Assembly (NCBI RefSeq): GCF_025144465.1
Contig: NZ_CP083553.1
Location: forward strand, 2,354,001 to 2,418,000
Source of the DNA: Leisingera sp. S132
Lineage (GTDB): Bacteria > Pseudomonadota > Alphaproteobacteria > Rhodobacterales > Rhodobacteraceae
Direction: 5' to 3'
DNA length: 64,000 bases
Shown here: positions 1-8,481 of the stretch, piece after piece
Layout of the letters: every line of letters starts with the position of its first letter
Position numbering within the stretch: position 1 is the stretch's first letter
Program-made: the position numbers and the translations under genes
The notes under the pieces: generated by a model
The model's database searches: none
Seen by the model: only the letters and a program-made list of their open reading frames with translations
Told to the model about the DNA's origin: nothing

Positions 1-1170
1 ACCGTTCAGCGCCTCGGTGGTGACCCGCTTGGCATTGACCACCAGGGGAATCGCCAGCGCCCGCGCCACAATCGCCGCGTGCGAGCCGACAGAGCCCTCC
101 TCCAGCACGATCCCGCGCAAGGAACGTCCGTATTCCAGCAGGTCGCCGGGACCGATGTTGCGGGCAATCAGGATCGGGTTCTCCGGCAGCTCCGCTCCGG
201 TGTTGGCGCCCTGCCCGGTCAAGATCCGCAGCAGCCGGTTCGACAGGTCGTCCAGGTCGCTCAGCCGTTCGCGCAAGTAAGCGTCCTGCACCTGGCTCAT
301 CCGGGCGCGGGCCTGGGACTGCTCCTTCTCCACCGCCGCCTCAGCACTGAGGCCCCGGGCAATGTCTTCTTCCATCCGCCGCATCCAGCCCTTGGAGTTG
401 GCAAACATCCTATAGGCCTCAAGGACTTGCAGCTGCTCCTTGTCGCCGTTGCGCGACACTTCCAGCATCTTGTCGACGCCAACCCGCAGTTCTTCCACGG
501 CCTCGTTCAGCCGCTCCAGCTCCTTGTGCGGATCATCGGCAATGGGGTTGGTCACGATCACCCGCGGCTCATGCAGCCAGACATGGCCCTCTGCAGCGCC
601 TTCTTGTGCCGAAACCCCGTGAACCAGAACCGCCTGCTGGTGCAGCGGCGACAGTGCCGCGCCCTCGCCGACAAAGGCACCCAGTTCGGTCATCTCGGCG
701 ATCACCATCGCCACCACTTCCAGCGCATAAACCGCATCCGCCGAGAACTCGCGCGCCTCCCTGGACTGCACCACCAGCACGCCCAGCATCTCGCCCAGCC
801 GCTGCACCGGCACGCCCAGGAAGGAGGAGAACCGCTCCTCCCCGGTTTCCGGCATATAGCGGAAACCTTTGGCATTGGGCGCATCCGGCGTGTTCACCAC
901 CTTGCCGTATTTGGCAACGCGCCCCACCAGGCCCTCGCCGATCCGCATCCGGGTCTGGTGCACCGATTCGGTGTTCAGGCCTTCGGTGGCGCACAGCTCC
1001 AGCGTCTCGTCGTCTCGGAACAGATAGACCGAGCACACCTCGGTCCCCATGCTGTCGGCGATCAGATGGGTGATCTTGTCGAGCCGCGCCTGGCCGGCAT
1101 CATCGCCCGCCATCGCCTCGCGCAAACGAACCAGAAGCTTTCGGCTTTCGGATTCCGTGGTATCGGCCAT
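1..1170 (-). CDS. ptsP: Phosphoenolpyruvate-protein phosphotransferase PtsP (EI-Ntr), N-terminal 390 residues
   Basis: First enzyme of the nitrogen-related phosphotransferase system. It takes phosphate from PEP and passes it to NPr in the cytoplasm; the branch is regulatory rather than sugar-transporting. Only the N-terminal part is here, because the gene runs off position 1. A GAF domain lies at about residues 18-165, followed by the helical PEP-utilising N-domain (about 180-330) and the start of the swivelling phosphohistidine domain. The motif GSVGSHAAIVAR holds the predicted phospho-acceptor His364. The GAF-plus-EI layout separates PtsP from sugar-PTS enzyme I. The start is the ATG at 1168-1170. 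It lies downstream of lysC on the same strand with a 272-bp gap, an order common in alphaproteobacteria. The catalytic barrel lies outside the window. Confidence 0.93.
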   Translation of the reverse strand, partial: MADTTESESRKLLVRLREAMAGDDAGQARLDKITHLIADSMGTEVCSVYLFRDDETLELCATEGLNTESVHQTRMRIGEGLVGRVAKYGKVVNTPDAPNAKGFRYMPETGEERFSSFLGVPVQRLGEMLGVLVVQSREAREFSADAVYALEVVAMVIAEMTELGAFVGEGAALSPLHQQAVLVHGVSAQEGAAEGHVWLHEPRVIVTNPIADDPHKELERLNEAVEELRVGVDKMLEVSRNGDKEQLQVLEAYRMFANSKGWMRRMEEDIARGLSAEAAVEKEQSQARARMSQVQDAYLRERLSDLDDLSNRLLRILTGQGANTGAELPENPILIARNIGPGDLLEYGRSLRGIVLEEGSVGSHAAIVARALAIPLVVNAKRVTTEALNG

Positions 1171-1385
1171 TCTCACCCTCTCCCGAGGTTTCTTCCCCGC
1201 ACGCTGCCGCCCCGATTGCTCTCTGGAAACGGACACCGCCCAGAGTAGTACGCCAGCGCTCTCTCCTCCACCCACTTGTCCCACCCCGGCGGAAAAAGTC
1301 CAAGTGTTTTTGCAGCATTGCCCGCAATCAATGCATCCCGCCCGGGTGATGGGCAGAACACCGCCCTCCATGGGCCGGACATGAC

Positions 1386-1408
1386 AAAGGCGCCTGAACG
1401 GCGCCCTT
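1386..1408 (-). terminator. Hairpin terminator downstream of lysC
   Basis: A GGCGCC / GGCGCC stem with a TGAAC loop is flanked by A and T residues. On the minus strand it ends in TTTGTC, 35 bp after the lysC stop. The T tract is short, so termination before ptsP may be partial. Confidence 0.55.
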
Positions 1409-1442
1409 GCGTGTTTCGTGATACTGCTTTTAAAAGAAGCGT

Positions 1443-2681
1443 TTAGCTTGCTTTTTCCAGCTCGAACGCGTCATGCAGCGCCTGCACGGCCAGCTCCATG
1501 TACTTGCGGTCGATCAGCACCGAGATCTTGATCTCGGAGGTGGTGATCACCTTGATGTTGATGCCCTCATCCGACAGCACCTTGAACATCTTGGCCGCCA
1601 CGCCGGACTGCGAGCGCATGCCGATGCCGACCACCGACACCTTGGCCACATCCTTGTCGGCCAGCAGCTCGGCATAGTTCAGCTCGCCCTGCTCCTTGAT
1701 CGCCAGCAGCGCCTTTTCGGCGCGCGCCACCTGATCGGTCGGGCAGGAGAAGGTCATGTCGGTGCGGCCATCCTCAGAGACGTCCTGCACGATCATGTCG
1801 ACATTCACACCCGCCTCGGACAGCGTGGTAAAGATCGTCGCCGCGATCCCGGGGCGGTCGGCCACCGACTGCACGGTCAGCTTGGCCTCATCGCGGGAGT
1901 AGGCAACGCCGTTTACAACATTGGATTCCATGATTTCCTCCTCGTCGCAGACCAGGGTTCCGGCCTCGTCGGACTGTTCCTCAAAGCTCGACAGCACGCG
2001 CAGCTTCACATTGTAGCGCATTGCCAGTTCAACGGAGCGTGTTTGCAGCACCTTGGCCCCCAGCGAGGCCAGCTCCAGCATTTCCTCAAACGCAATCTTG
2101 TCCAGCTTGCGTGCCTTGCCGCAGATCCGCGGGTCGGTGGTATAGACGCCGTCCACATCGGTGTAGATATCGCAGCGTTCCGCATCAAACGCGGCGGCAA
2201 AGGCCACCGCGGTGGTGTCGGACCCGCCGCGGCCCAGGGTGGTGATGCGGCCCTCGGGGCTGATGCCCTGGAAACCGGCAACAACCGCCACCTTCATGCC
2301 CTCGGCAAACTTGGCGTTGATGTTTTCCGGCGGGATCTCCTCGATCCGCGCCTGGCTGTGCGCTGAGCTGGTCTTTAGCGGCACCTGCCAGCCCTGCCAG
2401 CTGCGCGCCGGGATATCCATCTCCTGCAGCGTCAGGGCCATCAGGCCCGCGGTCACGTTCTCGCCAGAGGATACAACGGCATCATATTCGCGCGCGTCAT
2501 ACAGCGGCGAGGTCTCATCGACCCAGCCCACCAGTTCATTGGTCTTGCCGGACATGGCAGAGACGATGACGATCACGTCATAGCCCTTGGCCACTTCAAC
2601 GCCGACGCGTTTGGCGGCGCGGCGGATGCGGTCCAGGTTGGCGACAGACGTGCCGCCGAATTTCATCACAAGTACGGGCAT
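1443..2681 (-). CDS. lysC: Aspartate kinase LysC
   Basis: Phosphorylates L-aspartate with ATP, the entry step to lysine, threonine, methionine and diaminopimelate. The 412 residues match the usual monofunctional bacterial enzyme. The N-terminal kinase signature KFGGTS is at residues 7-12. The substrate-binding stretch GRGGSDTTA and the motif YTDVDGVYTTDPR follow near residues 170-205. Two C-terminal ACT domains (about 265-410) are the usual site of lysine/threonine feedback inhibition. The start ATG is unambiguous because MPVLVMKFGG is the canonical N-terminus. ptsP follows downstream. No riboswitch is visible in the 229 bp upstream. Confidence 0.97.
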   Translation of the reverse strand: MPVLVMKFGGTSVANLDRIRRAAKRVGVEVAKGYDVIVIVSAMSGKTNELVGWVDETSPLYDAREYDAVVSSGENVTAGLMALTLQEMDIPARSWQGWQVPLKTSSAHSQARIEEIPPENINAKFAEGMKVAVVAGFQGISPEGRITTLGRGGSDTTAVAFAAAFDAERCDIYTDVDGVYTTDPRICGKARKLDKIAFEEMLELASLGAKVLQTRSVELAMRYNVKLRVLSSFEEQSDEAGTLVCDEEEIMESNVVNGVAYSRDEAKLTVQSVADRPGIAATIFTTLSEAGVNVDMIVQDVSEDGRTDMTFSCPTDQVARAEKALLAIKEQGELNYAELLADKDVAKVSVVGIGMRSQSGVAAKMFKVLSDEGINIKVITTSEIKISVLIDRKYMELAVQALHDAFELEKAS

Positions 2682-2910
2682 ATGGAACGGGTCTCCCTGC
2701 GCTTGCGGGTTTCGGTCCCGTGCCTCATATGCGAGCCGCCCCCCAAGGGCAAGGGCGCGCGGGCCTTCCCGGCAAGGAAGCTGCGGAGCTGCCAGAGATT
2801 TCGGCGCGGCAAAGCGCCACAGAGCGCCGCTTGCGCAACATCTGCCAATTCCGCACCCGCAGCGCGGGCAACCTGCCCGTCCCCCTGCAAAGGTGCCGCC
2901 TGCCGCGCGC

Positions 2911-4359
2911 TCAGGCGCGCCAGAACCGAACCGTCAGGATCGCATACACCGCCATCAGCTCCAGACGGCCGATCAGCATTGCGACGCTCAGAATCCACTT
3001 CGCGGGATCGTTGAGGGATGAGAAATTGCCCGCAGGCCCGATGATGTCCCCCAGCCCCGGCCCGATATTGGCCACCGCCGTCGCCGCGCCTGAGACCGAG
3101 GTCACGAAATCCAGCCCTGTCAGCGCCAGCATCCAGGCGACGATGCCGATGGTCACCACGAAGAACATGAAGAAGGAAATCACCGAGCTGAGAACATCAG
3201 CACTGACCGCCCGCCCCTCGAACCGCGGAACAAAGATTCCATGCGGTGACCGGATCCGCTGGATCTGCACCCGGATCGCCGAGAACAGCAGCTGATACCG
3301 GAAGATCTTCACTGAACAGGCCGTGGAGCCCGCGCAGCCCCCGATCAGCCCGATGAAGAAGAACACCATGATCAGGAAGCTGCCCCAGCCCATGTAGTCC
3401 ACACTGGCATATCCGGTGCCGGAGATGATCGAAGTGATATTGAACAGCGCCTCGCGGAACGCCTGTTCGGGGTGGTGCGGGAACACATAGACCAGCACGC
3501 TGCTGGTGACGACGACCAGCAGCAGGATGAGGATCAGGAACACCCGGATCTGGCTGTCGCGGAACAGCGGCTCCGCATGGCCGTTGATCAGCTGCACATA
3601 ACGCACAAACGGCAGCGCCGCGATGATCATGAAAACAGAGGCTGCATATTCGGCAGGCCCCGAGAAAGTGCCGAAGGAAGCGTCGTAGTTTGAAAACCCG
3701 CCGGTGGACATGGTGGTCAGCGCATGCACCAGCGCATCGAACCCCTCCAGGCCCAGCATCAGGTAGACGATCATGCACATCAGCGTCAGCGTCACGTAAA
3801 TCAAAGAGATCTGCTTGGCGATCGCCTGCGCGCGCGGCAGGATTTTCCCCATAGTGTCAAAGGCTTCGGAGCGGAAGATCTGCATCCCCCCGACCCGCAG
3901 CTCAGGCAGGAACACCATTGCCACAACAATGATGCCGATGCCGCCCAGCCATTGCAGAATGCCGCGCCAGAGCAGCAGCCCGCGCGGCAGATCATCCAGA
4001 CCGGAAATGACGGTTGAGCCGGTTGTGGTCAGCCCCGACATCGCCTCGAAAAACGCGTCGACAAACCGCAGCTCGGTTGCCCCCAGCATCAGGGGCACGG
4101 CGCCGAACAGCGGCAGCGCCACCCAGACCAGCGTGGTCAGAAGGAAGGTCTGGCGGATGCTCAGCCCCTCCTTCACCCCGTTGGCACAGCTGAGCGACAA
4201 GAGCCCGCCCACCAAAACGGTGAACACGGCGCTCTCCAGGAACACGGGCCACTCGCCCCGGCCATCATATAGATCGACCAGCAGCGGGAACACCATCATG
4301 GCTCCCAGAATGACGACCAGCAGGCCGATGACATACCCAACCGGGCGGAGATCCAACAT
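2911..4359 (-). CDS. trkH: TrkH-family potassium uptake channel subunit
   Basis: Integral inner-membrane K+ translocation subunit of the Trk system, normally gated by the cytoplasmic TrkA protein, which is not in this window. The 482 residues contain about ten hydrophobic segments arranged as four M1-P-M2 repeats. Selectivity-loop sequences with the conserved Gly are visible: TTTGSTVISG, TMSTGGFSNY, SIISGTGYAS and TAVANIGPGLGD. The length is normal for TrkH. The start is the ATG at 4357-4359; no strong ribosome binding site precedes it. The gene starts 47 bp after the stop of the upstream Ala/Lys-rich gene on the same strand and may be read through from it. Confidence 0.93.
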   Translation of the reverse strand: MLDLRPVGYVIGLLVVILGAMMVFPLLVDLYDGRGEWPVFLESAVFTVLVGGLLSLSCANGVKEGLSIRQTFLLTTLVWVALPLFGAVPLMLGATELRFVDAFFEAMSGLTTTGSTVISGLDDLPRGLLLWRGILQWLGGIGIIVVAMVFLPELRVGGMQIFRSEAFDTMGKILPRAQAIAKQISLIYVTLTLMCMIVYLMLGLEGFDALVHALTTMSTGGFSNYDASFGTFSGPAEYAASVFMIIAALPFVRYVQLINGHAEPLFRDSQIRVFLILILLLVVVTSSVLVYVFPHHPEQAFREALFNITSIISGTGYASVDYMGWGSFLIMVFFFIGLIGGCAGSTACSVKIFRYQLLFSAIRVQIQRIRSPHGIFVPRFEGRAVSADVLSSVISFFMFFVVTIGIVAWMLALTGLDFVTSVSGAATAVANIGPGLGDIIGPAGNFSSLNDPAKWILSVAMLIGRLELMAVYAILTVRFWRA

Positions 4360-4406
4360 GCGGCGCAGCGTTGGCCCCCCGCGCAGCCAGTGTCAAGTGG
4401 GCGGCG

Positions 4407-5210
4407 TCAGTCGCCGCTGCCGCTGGTGGCCGCTGCGTTGCGCTGCGGCATCTGCGGCGGGGTGGACGGCTTGCGCGGGCGCTTCGACGGCTCACCTTGC
4501 GGCTTTTGCACTTGGGAACCTGCCGGGGCCACGGGTGCTTGGGCCGCTGCCGGCTTGGCCGCGGGTGCTGCCGTTCCACCGCCGGCACCTTTTGAACCTT
4601 CCTGCGCACCTTCGCCGCGGCGGGCGGAGACACTGCGGAACTCCGCAGGCTTCGCCTCCGCCTTCCCCCCGACCGATTTTCCGGTTGAGCTGACCGGTTC
4701 AGCCGCAGGCGCAGGTTTCACTGTTTCCTTGACCGCTTCGGCCCCGGCCGCTGCTTGTTGCGATGCCTCTGGCTTTGCGGCCACCGGCTTGACAGCCTCC
4801 GGATTGGGCTCCGCAGCTGCTTCAGCCGGCTTCGGAGCAGCCCTTTTGCGCACCGGTGCCTTGCGCGCAGTTGTCTTGCGCGCCGCGGGTTTGCGGCCCG
4901 CAGCCTTGCGCGGGGCGGGCTTTTTGGACTTGGCTGCTGCCGGCTCATCGGCTTCCACCGCTGCTGCGGGCTCTGCTTCCGGCGCGTCCTCAGCTGCAGC
5001 AGCGGCATCCCCTGCCACAACCGGAACACCCGCCTGCAGCAGCCGCCGCTGGGCCTCCAGCATCGACTGCGCCAGCTGCATCTGCGCCAGCGGCGCCTGC
5101 AGCGCGGCCTCTGCCGCCTGGCGCCACAGCTTCAGCTGCAGCCCGGCTGCATAGCCTGCCCATTCATGCGTCTTGACCGTCAGGCCGGGGATATTGTGAA
5201 AGCTCGTCAT
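4407..5210 (-). CDS. Phasin-like / PhaM-like protein with a long Ala-Lys-Pro tail
   Basis: Function not established. The N-terminal 60 residues form an amphipathic helix rich in Ala, Leu and Gln (AAEAALQAPLAQMQLAQS), as in phasins, which coat polyhydroxyalkanoate granules. From about residue 90 to the end the protein is low-complexity. A highly basic histone-H1-like stretch of KPAPRKAAGRK type repeats comes first, then Ala/Glu/Pro linkers. That combination resembles PhaM-type proteins, which tie granules to DNA; this is inference from composition, not a domain match. The start at 5208-5210 has a strong AGGAG site 6 nt upstream. An inverted repeat of TGC-rich half-sites lies about 200 bp upstream (5414-5446). 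A structural or nucleoid-associated role unrelated to PHA is possible. Confidence 0.6.
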   Translation of the reverse strand: MTSFHNIPGLTVKTHEWAGYAAGLQLKLWRQAAEAALQAPLAQMQLAQSMLEAQRRLLQAGVPVVAGDAAAAAEDAPEAEPAAAVEADEPAAAKSKKPAPRKAAGRKPAARKTTARKAPVRKRAAPKPAEAAAEPNPEAVKPVAAKPEASQQAAAGAEAVKETVKPAPAAEPVSSTGKSVGGKAEAKPAEFRSVSARRGEGAQEGSKGAGGGTAAPAAKPAAAQAPVAPAGSQVQKPQGEPSKRPRKPSTPPQMPQRNAAATSGSGD

Positions 5211-5514
5211 TTGTTACTCCTAAAGTCCTGCACTGCACTTGCTCCGGTACCGCGCTGCAGTTCCCGGGCAAAGAAATACGGGAGCGGCCGCCGGGGGTGT
5301 CCCGGGCCTGATGCAGCGGAAAACGGGCCGTCAATTGCAGACACCTGCGCGCAAGCTCCCCTCACCCCCGGCAGGACGGCCGGGGGGATTCGCATTGACG
5401 CTAGCATGAAGCGCTGCGTTGCGGCGTAAAAAATGCGGCAATGCAGAAATTGCCGGAAGACCAACCGGCTGACCCGGCGGAAACCCGCCTGAAAATCAGG
5501 CAGTCCGGCCCGCT
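5211..5514. other. Intergenic region between folE2 and the phasin-like gene
   Basis: 304 bp without a credible gene. It holds the leader and presumed promoter of the phasin-like gene and the inverted repeat listed at 5414-5446. I see no RNA gene or terminator here. Confidence 0.6.
5414..5446. promoter_or_regulatory. TGC-rich inverted repeat, possible PhaR-type operator
   Basis: CTGCGTTGC at 5414-5422 and GCAATGCAG at 5438-5446 form an inverted repeat with one mismatch around an A-rich centre. PhaR repressors of PHA genes in Rhodobacter and Paracoccus bind TGC-rich palindromes upstream of phasin genes. The site lies about 200 bp before the phasin-like gene. Assignment is tentative. Confidence 0.3.
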
Positions 5515-6618
5515 TTAGCCCTGATGGATAAGGGTTGCGAACAGTTTCGGGTCCAGGCTCATCGCCTTGAACAGGTCGCCTTGCGTCAGCACGCTGACCG
5601 CATCATGGCTGTGCAGGCTTTCCTGATGGCTCGCCACCACCCGGAAATCACCAATCCGCGCGTCGCCCTGCAGCGCCTCACAGAACAGCCGCGCCGCATC
5701 CTCGACAAAGATCGGATTGGCAGCGTTCAGCTCGGCAAAGGCCTGTTCGTCCTCGCGCTTGACCATCACCTGGGTTTCGGTCGGCACCGCCCTGCGGCAC
5801 AGCTCGATCAGATCCTCAAACCACAGGCAGTCGCTGCCGGGCACCGACTGCACCGAAATCCGCGCGACGGAGCGCTGCGAATGCGGCGTCGCCAATTGCC
5901 CCCGCGCCTGGCGGGCGTGCTCCGACAGCTCCAGCGAGCACGGGCAGGTCGAGGAATAGACATAGTCCAGATGCATGATCTTCTCACGCACCCCGTCATG
6001 GTCCACCAGTTCCAGCGCAAAATCGTAATACTGGTAGCCGCTGAGACCGGAACGCAGGCTGCTGACCCGCGCCGGGAAGGAGAACCGCATCTGGATGCGC
6101 GCATCCGGGCTGTCCAGGTCGCTCAGGTAATCATCCAGCGCGCTTGCCATCACTTCAAAGCTGAAAGTGCGCTCCGCGTGCTTGTAAAACGTGCGCATGA
6201 TCCGGGACATGTTGATGCCCTTCTTGCCCGCATCCAGGCTGACAGTGCCGGTCACGCTGGTCTCCAGCGTCAGATCGCCATCATCACGGGTGTGGAAGCG
6301 GATCGGCAGGCGGAAGTTCGAAATCCCCACATGCTGGATCTGCTCCTTGGCGCCGCGGATCAGGCTGGTCGGCCCGTTCTGCAGGTCAGGCAGTGTCGCG
6401 CGGTAGGCTTCGTCGGATTTGAACTCCTCAGGGTACTGACGCGACAGTTCAGGATAATTGCCAACCTCGCGGCCCGGCAGCAGCCGCGCCACCGCCGGGT
6501 CCAGTTCGGCAATCTCGGTATCGGTCACGGTGCCGGCCCAGGCCCGCAGCACATCCAGCGCGGCAGCAGCTGCCTCGCGGTCCGGCGCCTCGGCAGCGTC
6601 GCGGTTGTGAATGTTCAT
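5515..6618 (-). CDS. folE2: GTP cyclohydrolase FolE2 (type IB)
   Basis: Converts GTP to dihydroneopterin triphosphate, the first step of folate (and queuosine-type) pterin synthesis, in the cytoplasm. It is the non-FolE type IB enzyme of COG1469. The central motif STCPCSLELSEHAR carries the family's conserved Cys, and the C-terminus has SLHSHDAVSV. I place the start at 6616-6618 (MNIHNRDAAE) because GGGGGA lies 7 nt upstream, giving 367 residues; an ATG 30 bp further upstream is less likely. FolE2 is often a zinc-sparing paralogue under Zur control. I looked for a Zur-like palindrome upstream and did not find a convincing one. The gene stands alone, downstream of and co-directional with the LysR gene. 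Confidence 0.94.
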   Translation of the reverse strand: MNIHNRDAAEAPDREAAAAALDVLRAWAGTVTDTEIAELDPAVARLLPGREVGNYPELSRQYPEEFKSDEAYRATLPDLQNGPTSLIRGAKEQIQHVGISNFRLPIRFHTRDDGDLTLETSVTGTVSLDAGKKGINMSRIMRTFYKHAERTFSFEVMASALDDYLSDLDSPDARIQMRFSFPARVSSLRSGLSGYQYYDFALELVDHDGVREKIMHLDYVYSSTCPCSLELSEHARQARGQLATPHSQRSVARISVQSVPGSDCLWFEDLIELCRRAVPTETQVMVKREDEQAFAELNAANPIFVEDAARLFCEALQGDARIGDFRVVASHQESLHSHDAVSVLTQGDLFKAMSLDPKLFATLIHQG

Positions 6619-6730
6619 CGGCGTTTCCCCCAGTGATACGGGCCCCATATAGGGTGCGGCAGGCCACCCTCATATACTGTTACGCGGCAATTTTCAAAAC
6701 GGATCCGCCATTTGCGGCAGAACCGGCGCC

Positions 6731-7585
6731 TTATCGGACCCCCAGCACCTCCGCAAGGGTCCGCAAGCGCCGTGAGCGCGACTTGTAATGCGCGGTCACC
6801 AGCACATAGGGGCGCGGCATTTCCTGCACCGGCCCGTTCAGGCGGTGCAGCCTGCCCGCGCGGATTTCGCCGCCTATTACCTGTTCCGGCAGCAGCGCAA
6901 TCCCCAGCCCCGCCTGCACCAGAGCCACCACCGAAGGCACCGACTGCCCGATGACTGCCGAGGCCAATTCCGCCCGCTCAATTGCGTGCTGCACAAAATA
7001 CTGCCGCCAGCCCGGAACGGAGGAAATGGTCTCGCCCCAGCTGACCTCCACCAGCGGCGCCGTGCGGATCTCCATTCGCGGATCCAGGCCAACCGGCACC
7101 AGCCGGTCCGTGAACAGGGGCTGCGTCCGGTGCTCGGGGTGTTCGCCGCCATAGGTCAGCCGCGCATCAATGCCCTCGGCCTCCAAATCGATCCGGTCAT
7201 CCTCGATCCTGAGCCGCACAGGCACATCCGGCCGCACCTCCGCAAATGCCTTCAGCCGCTCCGGCAGCCACAGCTGCGCCAATGCGGGCGTGGCGGAGAT
7301 CACCAGCGGCCGCCGGGTGCCGCCCTCGGTCAGCGCCTCTGTGAAACTGGCAATCTCCGCCAGCGACATCGCCGCCTTCTGATAATAATCCCGCCCGGCA
7401 TCGGTCAGCCGCACCTGGTTGGCGCGGCGGGTGAACAGTTTCAGCCCCAGCCACTCCTCCAGGTTCTTCACCTGCATCGACACCGCCGCGGAACTGACCC
7501 CCAGTTCCGCCCCGGCAGCCGAAAAGCTCCCGGTCCGGGCAGCGCATTCAAAGGCGCGCAGGGCATTGAGCGGCGGCAGCTTCAT
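6731..7585 (-). CDS. LysR-family regulator, divergent from the oxygenase/DddP-like pair
   Basis: DNA-binding regulator of about 284 residues. The N-terminal winged helix-turn-helix (MKLPPLNALRAFECAARTGS through about residue 60) contains GVSSAAVSMQVKNLEEWLG. The rest is a type 2 periplasmic-binding fold for the effector. The sequence style (PPLNALRAFE, LFTRRANQVRLTDAG) is that of the GcvA/AmpR-like group. I start it at 7583-7585; the longer reading frame adds a cysteine-rich leader that is not LysR-like. It is transcribed divergently from the 2OG oxygenase gene across a 107-bp gap, the usual LysR layout, so it probably controls that pair and itself. The effector is unknown. Confidence 0.9.
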   Translation of the reverse strand: MKLPPLNALRAFECAARTGSFSAAGAELGVSSAAVSMQVKNLEEWLGLKLFTRRANQVRLTDAGRDYYQKAAMSLAEIASFTEALTEGGTRRPLVISATPALAQLWLPERLKAFAEVRPDVPVRLRIEDDRIDLEAEGIDARLTYGGEHPEHRTQPLFTDRLVPVGLDPRMEIRTAPLVEVSWGETISSVPGWRQYFVQHAIERAELASAVIGQSVPSVVALVQAGLGIALLPEQVIGGEIRAGRLHRLNGPVQEMPRPYVLVTAHYKSRSRRLRTLAEVLGVR

Positions 7586-7692
7586 GGCGGCACAGTGCAA
7601 GAAAACCTTATGCTCGCCAAGATATTTTATAGTGGTCAGATCCCCGCACAGCGCGCAGGCTTGGGAAAACACGAAGCCCCAAGGAACACCCC

Positions 7693-8481
7693 ATGCGCGA
7701 CATCCTCGATCTCGACCGTTACCCGCTCGACCGCCCCGGCACCCCGGAATGGCAGGCGCTGGTGGACCGCTGCCGCGCAGAGCTGGCTGCCGACGGCATG
7801 TTCAGCCTCGAAGGTCTGATGAAACCAGAGGCGGCCCAGGGCGCTGCCGATGCACTGAAGGGCAAGTTCGAGACCGAAAGCTTCCACCACAAGCGCTGGC
7901 ACAACATCTATTTCAAGGACGCGGTCGACGGCCTGGCGCCGGACCACCCCGCGCTGCAAAAGGTTGAGACCTCGAACTTCACCCTCTGCGCCGACCAGTT
8001 CCCAGACTCACCGGTGCTACGCCTGTATGATTGGCCGCCCTTTGCAGAGTTCCTCGCTGCCACCATGGACAAGCCCGCGCTCTACACCATGGACGACCCG
8101 CTGGCGCGGCTGAACATCATGTCCTACGGCGCAAGCCAGGCGCTGAACTGGCATTTCGACCGCTCCGAGTTCACCACCACCATGCTGCTGCAAGCCCCCG
8201 AAGAAGGCGGCGAGTTCATCTACAGCCCCGAACTGCGCACGGATGACGACCCGAACTACGAAGGCGTCGAGCGGCTGCTGGCGGGCCAAGACCCCAACAT
8301 GCGCACAATCACCCTTGATCCCGGCACCCTCAACATTTTCCGCGGCAAGAACTCGCCGCACCGGGTCGGCACCGTCAAGGGGGACAAGACGCGGGTGATC
8401 GCCGTCTTCACCTTCTACGAAAACCCGGGCGTGCGGTTCACGGACGCGGAAAACATCGGCTTCTACGGCCGCGCCTCATGA
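7693..8481 (+). CDS. 2-oxoglutarate/Fe(II)-dependent oxygenase (hydroxylase-type facial triad)
   Basis: 262-residue cupin-fold oxygenase; these use Fe(II), O2 and 2-oxoglutarate to oxidise a small substrate. The iron ligands are visible: H154 and D156 in NWHFDRSEF and the distal H223 in SPHRVGT, with R234 placed to bind 2-oxoglutarate. The surrounding sequence (LLQAPEEGGEF) resembles the HalD/BesD halogenase-like family. Here the carboxylate ligand is kept (HxD), so hydroxylation or desaturation is expected rather than chlorination. The gene is translationally coupled to the following M24 enzyme by an ATGA overlap at 8478-8481. It is divergent from a LysR regulator. The substrate is unknown; coupling to a DddP-like enzyme suggests an osmolyte-type compound, which is inference. 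Confidence 0.85.
   Translation: MRDILDLDRYPLDRPGTPEWQALVDRCRAELAADGMFSLEGLMKPEAAQGAADALKGKFETESFHHKRWHNIYFKDAVDGLAPDHPALQKVETSNFTLCADQFPDSPVLRLYDWPPFAEFLAATMDKPALYTMDDPLARLNIMSYGASQALNWHFDRSEFTTTMLLQAPEEGGEFIYSPELRTDDDPNYEGVERLLAGQDPNMRTITLDPGTLNIFRGKNSPHRVGTVKGDKTRVIAVFTFYENPGVRFTDAENIGFYGRAS

Noticed and set aside
6619-6730. Zur-binding site before folE2
   Set aside because: No convincing palindrome of the alphaproteobacterial Zur type was found.
7693-8481. Halogenase function for the 2OG oxygenase
   Set aside because: The iron carboxylate ligand is present (H154-x-D156); chlorinating members have Gly or Ala there.
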